Assembly: GCA_907165065.1 (NCBI GenBank)
Contig: OU015524.1
Span: forward strand, 60,057,295-60,121,294
Source: Caprimulgus europaeus
Lineage: Eukaryota > Chordata > Aves > Caprimulgiformes > Caprimulgidae
DNA length: 64,000 nucleotides
Direction: 5' to 3'
Below are positions 11,560 through 24,358 of the stretch, piece by piece (position 1 is the first letter of the stretch; the number at the start of each line of letters is the position of its first letter). The notes under the pieces are model-generated. The model was not told the DNA's origin and made no database searches. It saw only the letters and a program-made list of their open reading frames with translations. Made by a program: the position numbers and the translations under genes.

Positions 11560-13849
11560 GATATGTTCCAGATTGCTGTCTTAGTGAAAGCTCCCCGTGT
11601 ATCAACAAGCTGCTGTAGAGGTGAACAGAGCAACTAGTAGCCCAATGCAGATCTCCACATGTGGTCAACACTTCACTGAGCCATCCCCACATGAACCACA
11701 GCACCTTCCAACTCATACTTTCAGGAGCCTCTCAAAAGTAACAACTTCACCATGGGAAGTTTGCAAGTACTGTTGAGCACCTTGGATATTGAGTGTGCAT
11801 ACTGTGGGTTATTTATGCACAGCTACAAATGTACTTAAAAGTATTTCATGTTGTTAATCAGTATTTCATGTTGTTAATCAGTATTTCATGTTGTTAATCA
11901 GTAATAAATTTGCACAGCAGTTATCAAACTGAATAATTTTATTAAGTGGCTCATGTGGGCCAAATATGGGTATTTTAAGTGGGTAGACTGCATTGACTAG
12001 AATTGACATCATTTGACAAAAGATACATTTGTTGCCCTTTTCTCTTGGTTTAAAGTCCAGAAGGAACTCCAAATCTGCTTTCAGGATGCAAATTTCTGCT
12101 ATCAAAACCATAAACTTAATCGGGATTTTGTTTTACCAGAAGGAATTCTACATTCTTCAAGGAAAAGAGAGATCTGAGCAACATCAGGTATTGCATGTTC
12201 TGTCATTCAAATATAAAAGTGATAGCTATCTTTCAGGACTGAGGTGGGCATTCACAGAAAGCTTATGGATATGCTCAGACTGTTCGAACAGGCTCTCTCA
12301 GGGCTAAAAGTGTAAGCAATCTGTCTGAGACAAATCACCAAAAGAGCAAAGTGCCATAACAAAAGATTATAGTAAAGCCTGTTCTACTTCATTAACACAG
12401 TATCCAGAATTGCTCAATGTTATTGAGTTGTAGGGTTGTACTGGAAGTTTTAGAAATAAAGGCAGCAGCGTCTTGCACTATCTGCACAGACTGAAACACT
12501 TCAGAGATAAAATAGAAAAAGGGAAAACTAGCTTTTTTTCATTGAGAAAATTAAGTGAACATCCTTTCGTCTCCACAACTGAAGCTTTTAAACAGCTATT
12601 CGTTAGCTTATTATCTGGGGAGAGGAAAAACCAACAATAACAAAACAACATATCTGGCCTGATCTAATTTATATGAGCCTCAATATTTAATATTATATAG
12701 AGAGACCTGCAAAAGTTACCAGAAAAATGTCATAGATAAGAAAGAAGTCCATTTACCTAATTTAATCATTATGGTGAATAGCAAAAGAATATGTCTTCTA
12801 TGTTTTATTTTTTTAGAAAATAATACTTTTTGTAGCAAGAAGCATTTGGCTTCTGGCTAATACACAGGTTTTTTATGCCAAACTACTGTGGAGGAAAAGA
12901 AAGTTTTGATGAAACTTGCAAATACAGATACTTTAAGAACAGAATTTGTGCAGCTGATTTGACATATTTAATAAATAAATATTTAATAAATTAATTAAAT
13001 AATTTTAATAAATTAAATATTTCAGAATGAAAGGGGAGACATTTGAGGAAAAGAGACATTTTTTTGGTATCTGACTTTGCATTATTTGTTAACAAAAAAC
13101 ACAGAAATGTGATCCAGATAGCCAAGAATTGCTGGCTTTCCATTTCCACTGAGAAAAATAATTTGATTTACTTGTGAATCCATTATATATTTAGGATGAA
13201 TGTTCCCTTCTGCTTACAAGAAGGGCATTCGTTTTGCATTTTATGACTCAGAGTGACCCTTTCTCTGTCTCCTGATGTACTCTTTAAAGTATATTTCTCT
13301 TACAGATCAAATCTGAATCCCATGAAAAATTGGAAGGTGGTTCTTACTGGGATGCTAAACTGGGTTTTGAGCACTATAAGAAAAAACTTCCAGGTCACGA
13401 GGTTTTCCTTGCCATGCCAAGGGTTTGCAGGAAGGAAAAAGTGATAAACTGTCACCCTGTCTCTTTTCAAAGGTCTAGAGATGAAATTAAGTACATTTTT
13501 CAGTCCTTTGTTCTCAACTTGAAAACTTCTTTAATGTTTCAGAGAAGGGCAAGGTGTTCTTTACAGAAGAAAGAGACATGGATGTCAGCTCAGATTATAT
13601 GCAGAATGACAGTTGTTTTTTTGAAAATGGGTTAATGGTCTCATTTCATACCTCTGGATTTCTCCCACATTGGAAGTTACTACACACAGAGCTTCAGGCT
13701 GGGAAAAAAAAAAAAAAATAAAAAATAAATTGGATCTTTCACCATTCAGAAATGCCATTTCTTTGCAACCAATATGTACTGCAGACAAATACAGAACAGA
13801 TGAAGGAAGACAACATGGAAAGAGAGACCATGGTTTAGTAATCTGGGGA
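11560..13849. other. Mostly unique AT-rich non-coding DNA
   Basis: The first ~200 bases may be leftover internal sequence of the ERVL fossil; the rest I cannot assign. A three-copy 20-bp tandem repeat lies at 11841-11900. A very AT-rich block of ATAAAT/TTAATA words lies at about 12960-13025, and an A-rich run near 13706-13730. I see no gene. Confidence 0.55.
11841..11900. repeat. 20-bp minisatellite, three perfect copies
   Basis: The unit GTATTTCATGTTGTTAATCA is repeated exactly three times (11841-11860, 11861-11880, 11881-11900) and a fourth copy begins with GTA. Perfect identity between the units suggests recent expansion, and copy number may vary between individuals. Confidence 0.95.
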
Positions 13850-15800
13850 TTCACAAAATCACATAATGGTAGGGATTGGAAGGGACCTCTGGAGATCATT
13901 TAGTTCAACCCCCCTGCCAAAGCAGGTTCACATAAAGCAAATTGCACAGGACTGCATCCAGGTGGGCTTTGAACGTCTCCAGAGAAGGAGACTCCTCAGT
14001 CTCTCTGGGCAGCCTGTTCCAGTGCTCTGGCACCCTCACAGTAAAGAGGTTTTTCCTCATGTTTAAGCAGAACCTCCTCTGTTCTAGCTTGTGCCCATTG
14101 CCTCTTGTCCTATCACTGGCCACCACTGAGAAGAGTCTGGCTCCATCCTCTTGACACCCACCCTTAAACATTAATAAGGTCCCCTCTTAGTCTTCTGTAG
14201 GCTAAACCGACCCAGCTCTCAGCCTATCCTCATAAGAAAGATGCTCCAGCCCCTTAATTATCTTTGTAACCCTCTGCTGGACTCTCTCAAGCAGTTCCCA
14301 GTCTCTCTTGAACTGGGGAGCCCAGAACTGGACACAATACTCCAGATGCGGCCTCACCAGGGCAGAGTAGAGAGGGAAGATCACCTCCCTCATCCTCCTG
14401 GTCACACTTTTCTTAATGCACCCAGGAGACCATTGGCTTTCTTGGCCACAAGGGCACATTGTTCACTCACAGTTAACTGGTCATCCACCAGTCCTCCCAC
14501 CAGCCCTTCTCTGCAGGGCTGCTTGCCAGCAGGTCAACCCCCAAACTGTACTTGTGCCTGGGGTTATTCCTCCCCAGGTGCAGGACTCCACACTTGCTCG
14601 TATTGAACTTCATCAGGTTCCTTGCACCCAACTTTCCAGCTTATCTGGATCTCGCTGAACGGCAGCACAGCCCTCTGGTGTGTCAGCCACTCCTCCCAGT
14701 TTAGTGTCATTGGCAAACTTGCTGAGGGTACGCTCGGTCCCTTCATCCAAGTCACTGATGAACATATTGAATAGGACTGGACCAAGTACTGACCCTTGGG
14801 GAATGCCACTAACCACAGGCCTCCAACTGGACTCTGCACCGCTGATTAAAACCCTCTGAGCTCTGCCACTGAGCCAGGTCTTCACCCACCTCACTGTCCC
14901 CTCATCTAATCCACACTTCCTAAGCTTACCTATGAGGACTTACCTCTAGTCCTCATACACCTCTCCTGTCCTCCATGACCTTTCAAAGATGATGGACAGT
15001 GGTTCTGCAATAATATCCACCAGCTCCCTCAGCACTTGAGGGTGCATCCCATCAGGGCCCATAGATTTGTGGGTGTAGAGTTTGTCTAAATGGTCCCTAA
15101 CCCAATCCTCCTCAACCAAGGGAAAGTCTTCCTCTCTCCAGACTTCCTCTCTTATCTCCAGGGCCTGGGATTCCTGAGGGCTGGCAGTAAAGACTGAAGC
15201 AAAGAAGTCATTCTATATCTCTGCTTTATCTGCATCGTCTGTCACCAGGGCACCCACCTCATTCAGCAGCAGCCCCATGCTTTCCCTAGTCTTCCTTTTG
15301 CTGCTGAGGTACTTGAAGGAGCCCTTCTTACTGTCCTTGACATCCCCAGCTAGATTTAATTCCAAGCAGGCCTTGGCCTTCCTTGTTGCACCCCTACATA
15401 CTCTGACAATGTCCCCTATATTCCCCCCAAGCGGCCAGGCCCTTTTTCCACCTTTTGTAGACTTCCTTATTCTGACTGAGCTTTTCCAGAAGTTCCTTGC
15501 TCATCCATGCAGACCTCCTGCCTCTTTTGCTAGATTTCTTCCTCTTAGGGATGCAAGCTTGGAGGAACTGTTACTTGAAAATTAACCAGCTCTCTTGGGC
15601 CCCCCTATCCTCCAGAGCCTTAGCTCATGGGATTCCTTCAAGCAGATCTTGGAGAGGCCAAAGTTAGCCCTCCTGAAGACCAAGGTGGCAGTCCTGATGA
15701 CCCCTCTTCTGCCATCTCCAAGAAGAGAAAACTTATCATTTCATGGTCATTTAACGATCATGACCCAAGCACTAGTCCCTGAGCTTGAAAGAGGAAGTTT
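13850..15800 (-). mobile_element. CR1 LINE, 5'-truncated ORF2 (endonuclease end to RT) with internal deletion
   Basis: Read on the minus strand, this is the longest retrotransposon in the window. Its 3' end (low coordinates) carries CATTATGTGATTTTGTGA, the decayed CR1 octamer tail. Frames on the minus strand show reverse transcriptase blocks: [14 protein letters not shown] (about 14780-14820), FANDTKLGG (about 14697-14723), [15 protein letters not shown] (about 14320) and the C-terminal RGNGHKL...[13 protein letters not shown] (about 14010-14110). The catalytic FADD box reads FAND, so the first aspartate is lost. Between about 14936 and 14955 the text jumps from the GLDEWTVRW-like block to sequence that lies well upstream in CR1. 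Roughly 300 bases that encode the early RT motifs therefore seem to be missing. Similarity upstream fades near 15800. Several stops and frame changes split the ORF; the copy is dead. Confidence 0.92.
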
Positions 15801-18800
15801 AACTCCTGATTCTTCAGGGAAGGGGTTGGGAGTGGAATAAGGGGCTGGGCAGGAGAAACCTCTTCAGCTCAAAAGCACAGGTCTCTACTGTCCAATCTAA
15901 AAAAAAATCCTTCCTCTGTCACAGTCATCAACTGCTGAACCCTCTCCTGAATGCCAGTCAGAACTTGTGAACACACATAATACACATGGGTGGTCTAATT
16001 TGAAGTGTCAGTGCCTGAGATTTAATATGCTAATAATTTATGCATAAAACACAGGTTGCATTGAAGGAAAAATCCAATATTGTCAGTTTCCATGACAACC
16101 AGTGTTCTAGCAGATTACATTGTCTCACATCAGATGGTTGCCAAGGTTGTGACCTATTTCTTAGTTCTAATCATTTTGTTTGAAGAATTTGGAAATGCTA
16201 CCTGTAACATAAATGACAAATTATTGCACATGCTTATATATAAAAGAATCTTGCATGCTACATTAAGGGCTAGTCTTAGAAAGTGAAAAGGAAATGTAAA
16301 GTAATAATGCCAGAAGTGAAGGAAAACTTGAACAGTTACATGAACAGGCAGTGGGCTGGTATATGACATTTCAGGATGAAGTCAGTGGTTAGGAACAACC
16401 TACACCAGTAACAGACACCTGAAGATTGCTACCACTTCTTTGGTAGTTTATCTGAAATACAACTCATGCTTATTTCTAAGAGGCTGTTGTTTTTAGCATA
16501 ACCTACCAGTGAAGTTGACCAGGAAGTGAAGTTGGCAATGAATTGGTTGGTGCTCCTACCATCAGCAAACAAACCCAAGAGGGAAAGGACTCAGGTCCTG
16601 TATAACCACCCCCGCACCCCCCACCCCACTCCAAGCACTATGATAGTCCTCCCCAGGCACGCCAAAGAAAGCTGTCAGAGCTGATGCCCATGTTGCTTCC
16701 TTGTGGGCTGAAAGAGAGAGACTTCTTGCCGCCTGTTTTCACTCTGAGACCTTTCCCATACCTGACCAATAATTAAGAACTAAAAAACCCCTGATAGTTG
16801 GCAGCAATTTTTTCTTGACCTCAACTGAAATATTCTTTGTGTAGTGGAAGAAAATTATAAAAATTTCTGAAGACGTTTTTTAAAAATGAGTGAGTAAGTG
16901 AACAAGTATTTTATAGGTTGTAACCCAGAGTACAAAATAAATCAACCACTGTTGTAGTTAAATGAAAAGGAGCATTTTAAAACACAAACATATGCTACTG
17001 TACTAGATCATGTCACATCTTCTGGATTCTTCACTGATGAAAGTTCAGTAAAAATTGAATAATATTCTAACTCTCTCTGGTTAGTCACTTTTTTTTTTTC
17101 GTGGTCAAGAAAGATATCAGGTTGCCATTCTTTAATAAACATGTTGCAACAGTATCTGCAGGAACTGAGTGGGCTTTTAAGTAGCAAAGTGTCCTCCACT
17201 TTTTACTCATTTTACACAGACTCATTGTGAAACAATCCAGGCAGGTAATAGTTTTGCCAGTAGGACTGCTAACTGACATTTTCTAGTTGAGCAAATAATT
17301 TGTCCTCTATTTTTCAGTCCAATCAGCTACCAGCTTGGAAAGCAATCAGTGTCAATCAGGATGGTGAGATCAATACCATAAGCTCCAGTCCATGCTATTG
17401 AAACCCTGCTTTCTATGATCCATAAGATGAATAGTCCCAATGCTTGTTTAATCAAGTTGGTCTGACCAGATCAGTTGAGGTAAAATGGAAAACAGCTCAA
17501 GCCATTTTTTTTTTTTTTCCCTAGGATTGCTGAAGTGCAATCCAAAGGCTATCAATTGTTAGAGTTACAGTAACTGCAGCAGAGTTGTATAACATCAGTA
17601 ATTTGAGGTTATGAAATTTGACTTCAGTTACCATAATATGACTAGAGGAATGCAAATAGTCATAACGTGAAAAAAACATCTCTTTTTACACCAGTATTTG
17701 TAGACTTGCTTTGTTGTGATTTTTGTTCTTCTCCTTCACTCCCATCATAGTAAAAAAATACCTTTGAATCCTAGGCTGTTCTTTTCAGGTTTTATACTAG
17801 ATTTTTTGTAAGATATGCAAATAATATGTGAAATGAAACCTTGTAAAATCTGTTTCATGATGTTCTGTTTTTCCTTCCAGTTTTTATTCTTTATCCTATT
17901 TTGTCCATGACACTCACATTTATAACTGGCCTTTATTTGGAGGTGAATTAACTCTAATGAATAAACATGATAACTGATATTCCTTCTTTCTTCTTCCCTA
18001 GGCTGGTCAGCTAGTCCCAACAGAAAGATTTACACAGAACTGTTGGCATTGATTTGAGTGATTTCCTAGCTTCCTGGTTTATACAGAAATGTATTTTATT
18101 TAAATATTTATTATTCAAGTTCTTCAGAAAACTCTTATTCCTGTGATTCACTCTAGTTGATTCATATCAGAACATTTCTGGTTTTAGGGTTTTCTTGTAG
18201 AAAAAAAATGAAGGATTCTTGGTAAGGTATCAGGAAAAACCTAATCTGGAGTACAGCCCCCTTTTATTGATATTGTAACTTCTTTAGCAGATTCATAGGC
18301 TCATTTGAGAGAAGTTCAAGTGTGATGTTAATGGATGAGAGAGGAAATAAAAAATGGGAGGAGGAGAAGAGTGCATCTATCAACGTACAAGTAGCCCAGC
18401 TATTTTATTTCTACCTACCACTTTCTATTTAGTAACGTGCTGGATAAAATAGAAGTGTCCCTAGAGAGACATAGCAGGTCATAGAAACTAGTATCTATGA
18501 CTTTCTGTCACTCTGTAGAGTAATTTCAACTGCTCACCACATATACCGGAAAAAAGGCGCTCTCAGCAGGAGATAAAAGAGAGCAGACAAGCATAAAAAA
18601 GACAAATATAATACCTAGATCTTTTAACAGCTGAACACTTGGGATGGTACTTTGGTGACACATGAACATTTACTTGGTATGTGGATCAGAAAAGATGGAA
18701 TAGTACCTTTTTTACTGCTTCTCCTGGGTAAATGGGAGCTGAAGACAAGACATTGCCACAAGTAGTGACATCTGTTTGGCTCTACATGAAAGTGGCCTGG

Positions 18801-19339
18801 TGTGAAGAAGCTGTGATTTGAAAATCCCTCCCTTAAGTGTCAACCTGGCTACAGGATACCAGAAACCATCTGGGACTGGTAGGTTACCCTGGGAGTAAAG
18901 TCTACACATCTTTATTTAGAGTTTTCGGAATGCTAGCAGGGATGCCCAAACTGAGCCCAGGCTTAGCAAAACCAGTAGTGGTACTCCTATTTCTTTAAAA
19001 CTGTGCTCTCCACCAGGGTGGACCATTAGTGTCTTGATGATTCTTTATCCTGTCCATGCATATTTGACATGTTGAACCTATTCTTAAAAATTTCTAGTGT
19101 CAAGTCTGTATGTTACTTTTTCTTAGTGTCTAATATCATAATAATAATTAAAAAATCTTATGGAACTACCTTGGAATTGTATTTGCACCACCTACTTTTC
19201 TATTTCCTCTGTCCTATGATCTTCTAGCAGTAGCTGGGAGTAACAGTGATGTGCTAATATAAATTCCTTGTGTCTATTCCTTTATTTAGCAAACCACACT
19301 CAAGTTATTAATTTGTGGTGAGGTGAAAAGCAAAGGCAG
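15801..19339. other. Unique AT-rich non-coding DNA
   Basis: No gene or repeat family is recognised. It contains a C-rich tract at about 16605-16633 and T-runs at 17090-17099 and 17506-17518. A small internal echo of GTGAAGTTG near 16511-16538 is also present. The first 100 bases could still be very decayed CR1. Confidence 0.55.
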
Positions 19340-19690
19340 ACTGCGGAGGGTGAGACACATTGTGTATGCGTGCTGCTTCTGCTCAAAAACATTTTATCCG
19401 CACAGCTATGTCAGTGAAGAGTGTGAAAAATCACAAATTCTTTGCCAAAATAGCTACACCAGCCAAAAACCCCATGTGGACACAGCTATGCTGACAAAAG
19501 AAAGCTTTATGGGCTGACCTCTGGGTGCTTGGGAAGTTATGTAACTATGCAGGCAGAAAAACTCCTGTCAACATACTCTATCACTATAGAAAAGGATCCT
19601 GTTGCCACAGCTAAAACAGCATGGATATATTAGCATAGTTATATCTGCAATGTAAGTTCTGCATCTTGTGCAGTGGCCAAGGGATTTTAA
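19340..19690. mobile_element. Probable ancient non-autonomous DNA transposon (MITE-like)
   Basis: This stretch repeatedly uses the words AGCTATG, TAGCTACACCAGC, ACAGCTATGCTGACAAAAG and CCTGTTGCCACAGCTAA. I associate these with old hAT-like MITEs shared by turtles, crocodilians and birds, in which repeated 'agctatgtcggcaaaa' segments alternate in both orientations. Internal complementarity fits that picture: GCTATGCTGACAAAAG on one side and CAGGCAGAAAAACTCC with later GCATAG words on the other. Clear terminal inverted repeats and a target duplication are not visible, so the limits are approximate. There is no transposase coding sequence. It could instead be a non-autonomous element of another superfamily. 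Confidence 0.5.
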
Positions 19691-21333
19691 TTGTGGTCAA
19701 GAAAAAAAAAAAGAGTCATGGATAACTTAAGCCACTGTGAATACTTTTTCGTCACTAGTCGAAATTTGCGTACCACAACTACAACATTTATTTCTAAAAT
19801 GTAAAATAAGTTAATGTTTATGGTTTTGGGGTTTTTTTGTTGATTTTTTTTCCCCTACTCACTCTCTGGAGAATCTGTACTACTCCAATGTCTATCATTA
19901 GGATCTAGTTTTCTAGGTCAGTGGTTTAATTTCTTGATTATCAGTTAAAATATGTCACATTCACTGATTACATCCTAAAGTTTTAAATTTTCCTTATAGT
20001 TCCTTGTATTTATGAAATATTTAGAAATATTTTCAGTCACACCATTCTAGCACCAAGTTATGTCATGAAAATACATTTGTATATTTATTTTTTAAATGGT
20101 TTTAAAAACAGCAGCAGATAATAGAAGGGAAGCACTAGGGGAAATGGCACTGTGTTGAAATAGTTTACAAAGTATTAACAGAGGAGAATCTGAATACTCT
20201 TTCATTGCTGTAAGGACAGAGCTAAGTGAAAAGGTGGCAATCAGGATCTTGGAAAGAGTAAGCAAATTACTCTTTTCCCAAAATTGTGTACAAATCACTT
20301 TACTTTTTCATTATTATAAATTATTTGTAAATACATTATTACTATATTATTACTTCATATATTATTATTTGTAATAATCCCACAGAAACCTAGTGAATAT
20401 AGATTTTTTGCTAGCCAGGAAAATATTCCCAACACTTTTATCTTCATTATTCTTTCTTAATAGGGTAGTAACAGAAACATTTACTGCACATTAAACTCTC
20501 ACAGTAAGTCTTCTATCCCTCCTAGTGATGGTGACATAGTAGGAAATCCATGTGCAATTCCCTTTTTCTCTCTCATGTTTATACACAGATCAATAAATGA
20601 AAATGTGGAAGAGGATCAGCATCTCTCCTGATAACACTCAGCCTGGGACTGTGATTAGGACCAAGCTTTTTCACTTCCAAGATAGTGGTGGTTTATCTTC
20701 TTTGAAATTTGCATAATTTATGTACTTAATCATTGCCAAATTGTCAGATATCCATGGGTTATATACACAAATGTATATATATACACATATGTATATGCAT
20801 GCCTTATGACAGTCGTGATTGAAGAAGAAAGAATCAATCATTTGCCTCTAAGGTAGTGTCAAGATCCAGTACAAAGATCTGTCTCCTAAATAATTTTCTG
20901 GTCAGAGCACATCAGAAAAATAGGAGAGCTTCCATCTAAGACAGACTCAACCCAAGAAAGACAGAACTGAGGAATAAGAATAACTGAATCCATGGAAGAA
21001 CTAGAGGACAACTAATTTTTAAGGAGTATGGATCAGGAAAGAGACTTGACCTTGTGAAGGCATTAGGTCAACCTCCATGGAGTGTTAGAGGGTTAGTGAG
21101 AGTGTCAAACACATGTACAACTTCTCTGCAGAGATGTGCACACTGTATTTTGTCTTTGGGGGAAGAATTCTGTAAGTGCAATCCCTCGTACTTTTTGTTT
21201 CAGTTGTCATATATCTATGAAAGTTGCAACTGCAAGGTAGTTGAAGCCTTGGGGAAAGGAATCTGAGAAACTGAAGGTCAGCTGAAAACTTGAAATCATA
21301 GTGCTTCAGAACTATTTCAAATGCTTATGCCAT
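19691..21333. other. Unique AT-rich non-coding DNA
   Basis: I see no gene. The stretch contains a TTATTA-rich run at about 20308-20375 and an alternating TATACACA/TATGTATATGCATGC segment at about 20759-20803. Confidence 0.6.
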
Positions 21334-21486
21334 CACAGAACCACAGAATCACAGAATGTCAGGGATTGGAAGGGACCTCGGAAAACCATCTAGTCCAACC
21401 CCCCTGCCAGAGCAGGAACACCTAGATGAGTTCACACAGGAAGGCAACCAGGCGGGTCTTGAATGTCTCCAGAGAAGGAGACTCCA
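21334..21486 (-). mobile_element. CR1 LINE 3' end, short copy, minus strand
   Basis: The tail at 21334-21358 contains degenerate plus perfect AGAATCAC-type octamers, followed by TGTCAGGGATTGGAAGGGACC and the block CAGGAACACCTAGATGAGTT. Similarity stops after AGACTCCA at 21486. The copy is therefore 5'-truncated to about 150 bases, the common fate of CR1 insertions. It shares diagnostic bases with the copies at 24359 and 49216, so the three probably come from one subfamily. It has no coding capacity left beyond the last codons of ORF2. Confidence 0.93.
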
Positions 21487-24358
21487 TGAAGATACTCTTT
21501 CTGGTACTTGGACTTTGGAGACTTTAGCCCTTGGAGCTAGCTCACGAATGCATCTTGCTATGATGCATATGCATACTGCACTAGCAACAGTGATGAAAAT
21601 AAGAAATAAGACAAAATAAGATAAAATAATTTCAGTTTATTAAGACAGTGTGTGCAATAATTTATGCATTAGTAGAACAGAAAAGAAACTCTAATGGAAG
21701 CCATAGAAGTATCTCTTACAACTTAAGCATCTGTAAGGTAGAATATTAGATAGTTATAACTGATGTTATAGAAAATTCAAATCTTATTTATTACTTGAAA
21801 GCAGACATGTAATTTTCTGAAAATAATACCTCTGATTTTTCTGTTTGAGTTTTTAGACTTGACTGCAGTATTCTTCTGCAGATCGGTGTAAGCAAGAGAT
21901 CAAGTTGAACAGCTTAAGTAACTGATGCTGATCACTTCACACTGATAAGATAGATGTTATTTGGCTACGTGGGCAAGAACCATAATGTCTGGAACAAAGC
22001 TGATCACTAGATTGGGGTAAAAGGTGCTTTTTAAGAATCAAACTTAAGCATTTGTACAAGCCATGAATATTAGATGTTGTTATGAGGGAAGGGAGTTAGA
22101 AAGAGCAAACTATATAATTCAGGCAAGGGTGTTGGGAAGTCTGCCAGGTTGGAAACTAGAAGAACTGAACCATACAAGAATAACAGATAAAGAAAATAAG
22201 TTGTGAAGGGGTGGAGAGAAACCCTTGATTGTTTGTTTTTTTTTTTTTTGAGGTAATCCTAACTTTTAAGTTTTTGTAATAGAAGTTCCATGGACAGTTA
22301 TGATTAGGAACAATTAAAGTATGTAAAAGGTTAGGAGAAAAATATATTTGCTTTTTGCAATGGGAGATCATTCAGCATGGAACAAAAGCAGAAGATTGTG
22401 GCACATAGCTACTATAGAGAGGTATGCATTGTCATTAACATATTCACTCTTTTAATTTTATTTTAATTTTATTTTAATATTTATTTGTTCACACTTGTAT
22501 TTGCACAGAGCTTTAAATGGCATATTTATTGGTAGACAAAAGGTTTAGACAAGCCTCCTCAGGTGATTTTTCCTCTTTCAGTAGGTCACAGCTATGCTGC
22601 CTAAAATGTGCCATGCAAACATTTACTTTCCAACTCAAATGCCTCTAGAAAGATTCACTCAGGAACTATCAGGGAGAAGAGTTTATCTTGCAAAGGGGAT
22701 CAAGATGGCAAAATAAGGAGAATTCTGAGGGAAAAGGTAACTTTTTTGATTACACCACTGATTCTGAAGGTGTAATTTATTCAGACTACAAAGGAGAAAG
22801 AGTTACTGTACTTTATATATTCTATTTTATTCTTAGCTTTTAAAGAATAAGCCAGGTGTACTGAAATATTCACCCAGTTTCCTGCCAAGTGTAGGCTGAG
22901 CTTAGCAGTGGTAGGTGCAAGTTCAGTGGCCCTGGGTAACCTTCTCATGGGATGTCTTGATTTCTTGCAGTGTCAGACACACAGTGAGTTGAAAAACTTG
23001 ATTTAGTTGTCTGCCTTACCACAGGCTTCTTGTGTGACATGGACAAACAATCTAGGTCTAGATTTTTTAGCATCTAAACTGTGTGTGGTTTTCAGTAACA
23101 GCTAGAAACTTACACAGGAAATCACTGTCTTACCTTTGTATTATAGGTCTCCTTTTGTCTGTGTCTGAGTTTCTTAGCAGCTAAATGAGATAGCAGTGTC
23201 TAGATGAAAATATTCACTGAAGATGGCAAAGCACGGCTGACACAAGGGGTGGATAAAGCTTGGAAGAGAGAGGCTTTTCCAAGAATGCCCACACATCAAT
23301 TTTATTCCTTAAATCCAGCTTCACTCTTAATCTATGAGATCTGAGAAAGTCCTTTCCTTTTCCCTGTGCAATGGGTAATGCACAAGTAGATCTGGCTGTG
23401 ACAAAACACTTGTACTCAGAGGTGTAGTGTCCTTTCCCTTGATAATGAGCATAACAAAACCAGGTATAACAGGAGACTTTGTACTATTGTGACAAATTAA
23501 GACACTTTTATTAAAACAAATGAGGCAGTTAAGATCCTTTGATATATCCATAGTGCCTACATTCTGCAGGTGTCTCACTTCAGTCAATTAATCAGCCATT
23601 TCCCAGAGCATGGTAATTGTTTATTCAATCCACTTTGATATGTTTTATAGCATTTTGTTTAATCCTCCTCAACTTTTCATCCCTGGCAAGAGTTTTATGG
23701 TAAAATAAACCTTAATTGTGCAGTAAAAAAAATTACCTTATGTTACAGTCTACAACTGCTCTATCACCGTCATCCTAACATACATAACCTATGCTCAAAC
23801 AGCTAAAACGGTGAGCAAAGATGGTCAGTCTGCTGCTTTAATAACACATAAATGTAATGACTTCTTGACAAAAAACTTAACCTCTAACAGGAGACAGTGT
23901 CAGAACTGTCTAGGGGATTTTTTATTTCTTAGTCAATGACAGGAAAGGGAATATATTGCCATTGTAGCTGGCAGATGTTTTTCTGGATAAAAACAAAGCT
24001 TTCTTAAAGACAAAAAGGATGACAAAATGTTTCCCTAATCCCTTCTCTCCTCCCTGAGAAGACTTTTTTATTGAAAACTATCAGCATTCTATAAAAAATG
24101 TCTAATGTTTAAATTAGAATTAATTTGTTCAGTAGATTTTTATTTTTTTATTTAACAAAAATCAGAAATTAAATAAAATACAAATGAAAACTTGTAAAAA
24201 TATAAACAGTGTAAAAAATAGCTCAAAATCTTTTGATAACCTATTCCATTGGCAAGTAAAGTCAAAAAAGTTAATCAGCAACTGTAACTTCTTTAAACAT
24301 TTATTTGTATCAGAAATGCAACAGGGTCACTCAGCTCTCCTGATCCTTCATCTTATTA
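21487..24358. other. Unique AT-rich non-coding DNA
   Basis: No gene or repeat family is recognised. A TTTTAATTTTA-type low-complexity run lies at about 22450-22484, a T-run at about 22229-22239, and AT-rich sequence at 24110-24185. Confidence 0.6.

Noticed and set aside
14241-15840. Plus-strand frames over the long CR1 (for example 14241-14606, 15277-15585)
   Set aside because: They are antisense shadows of the minus-strand CR1 ORF2.
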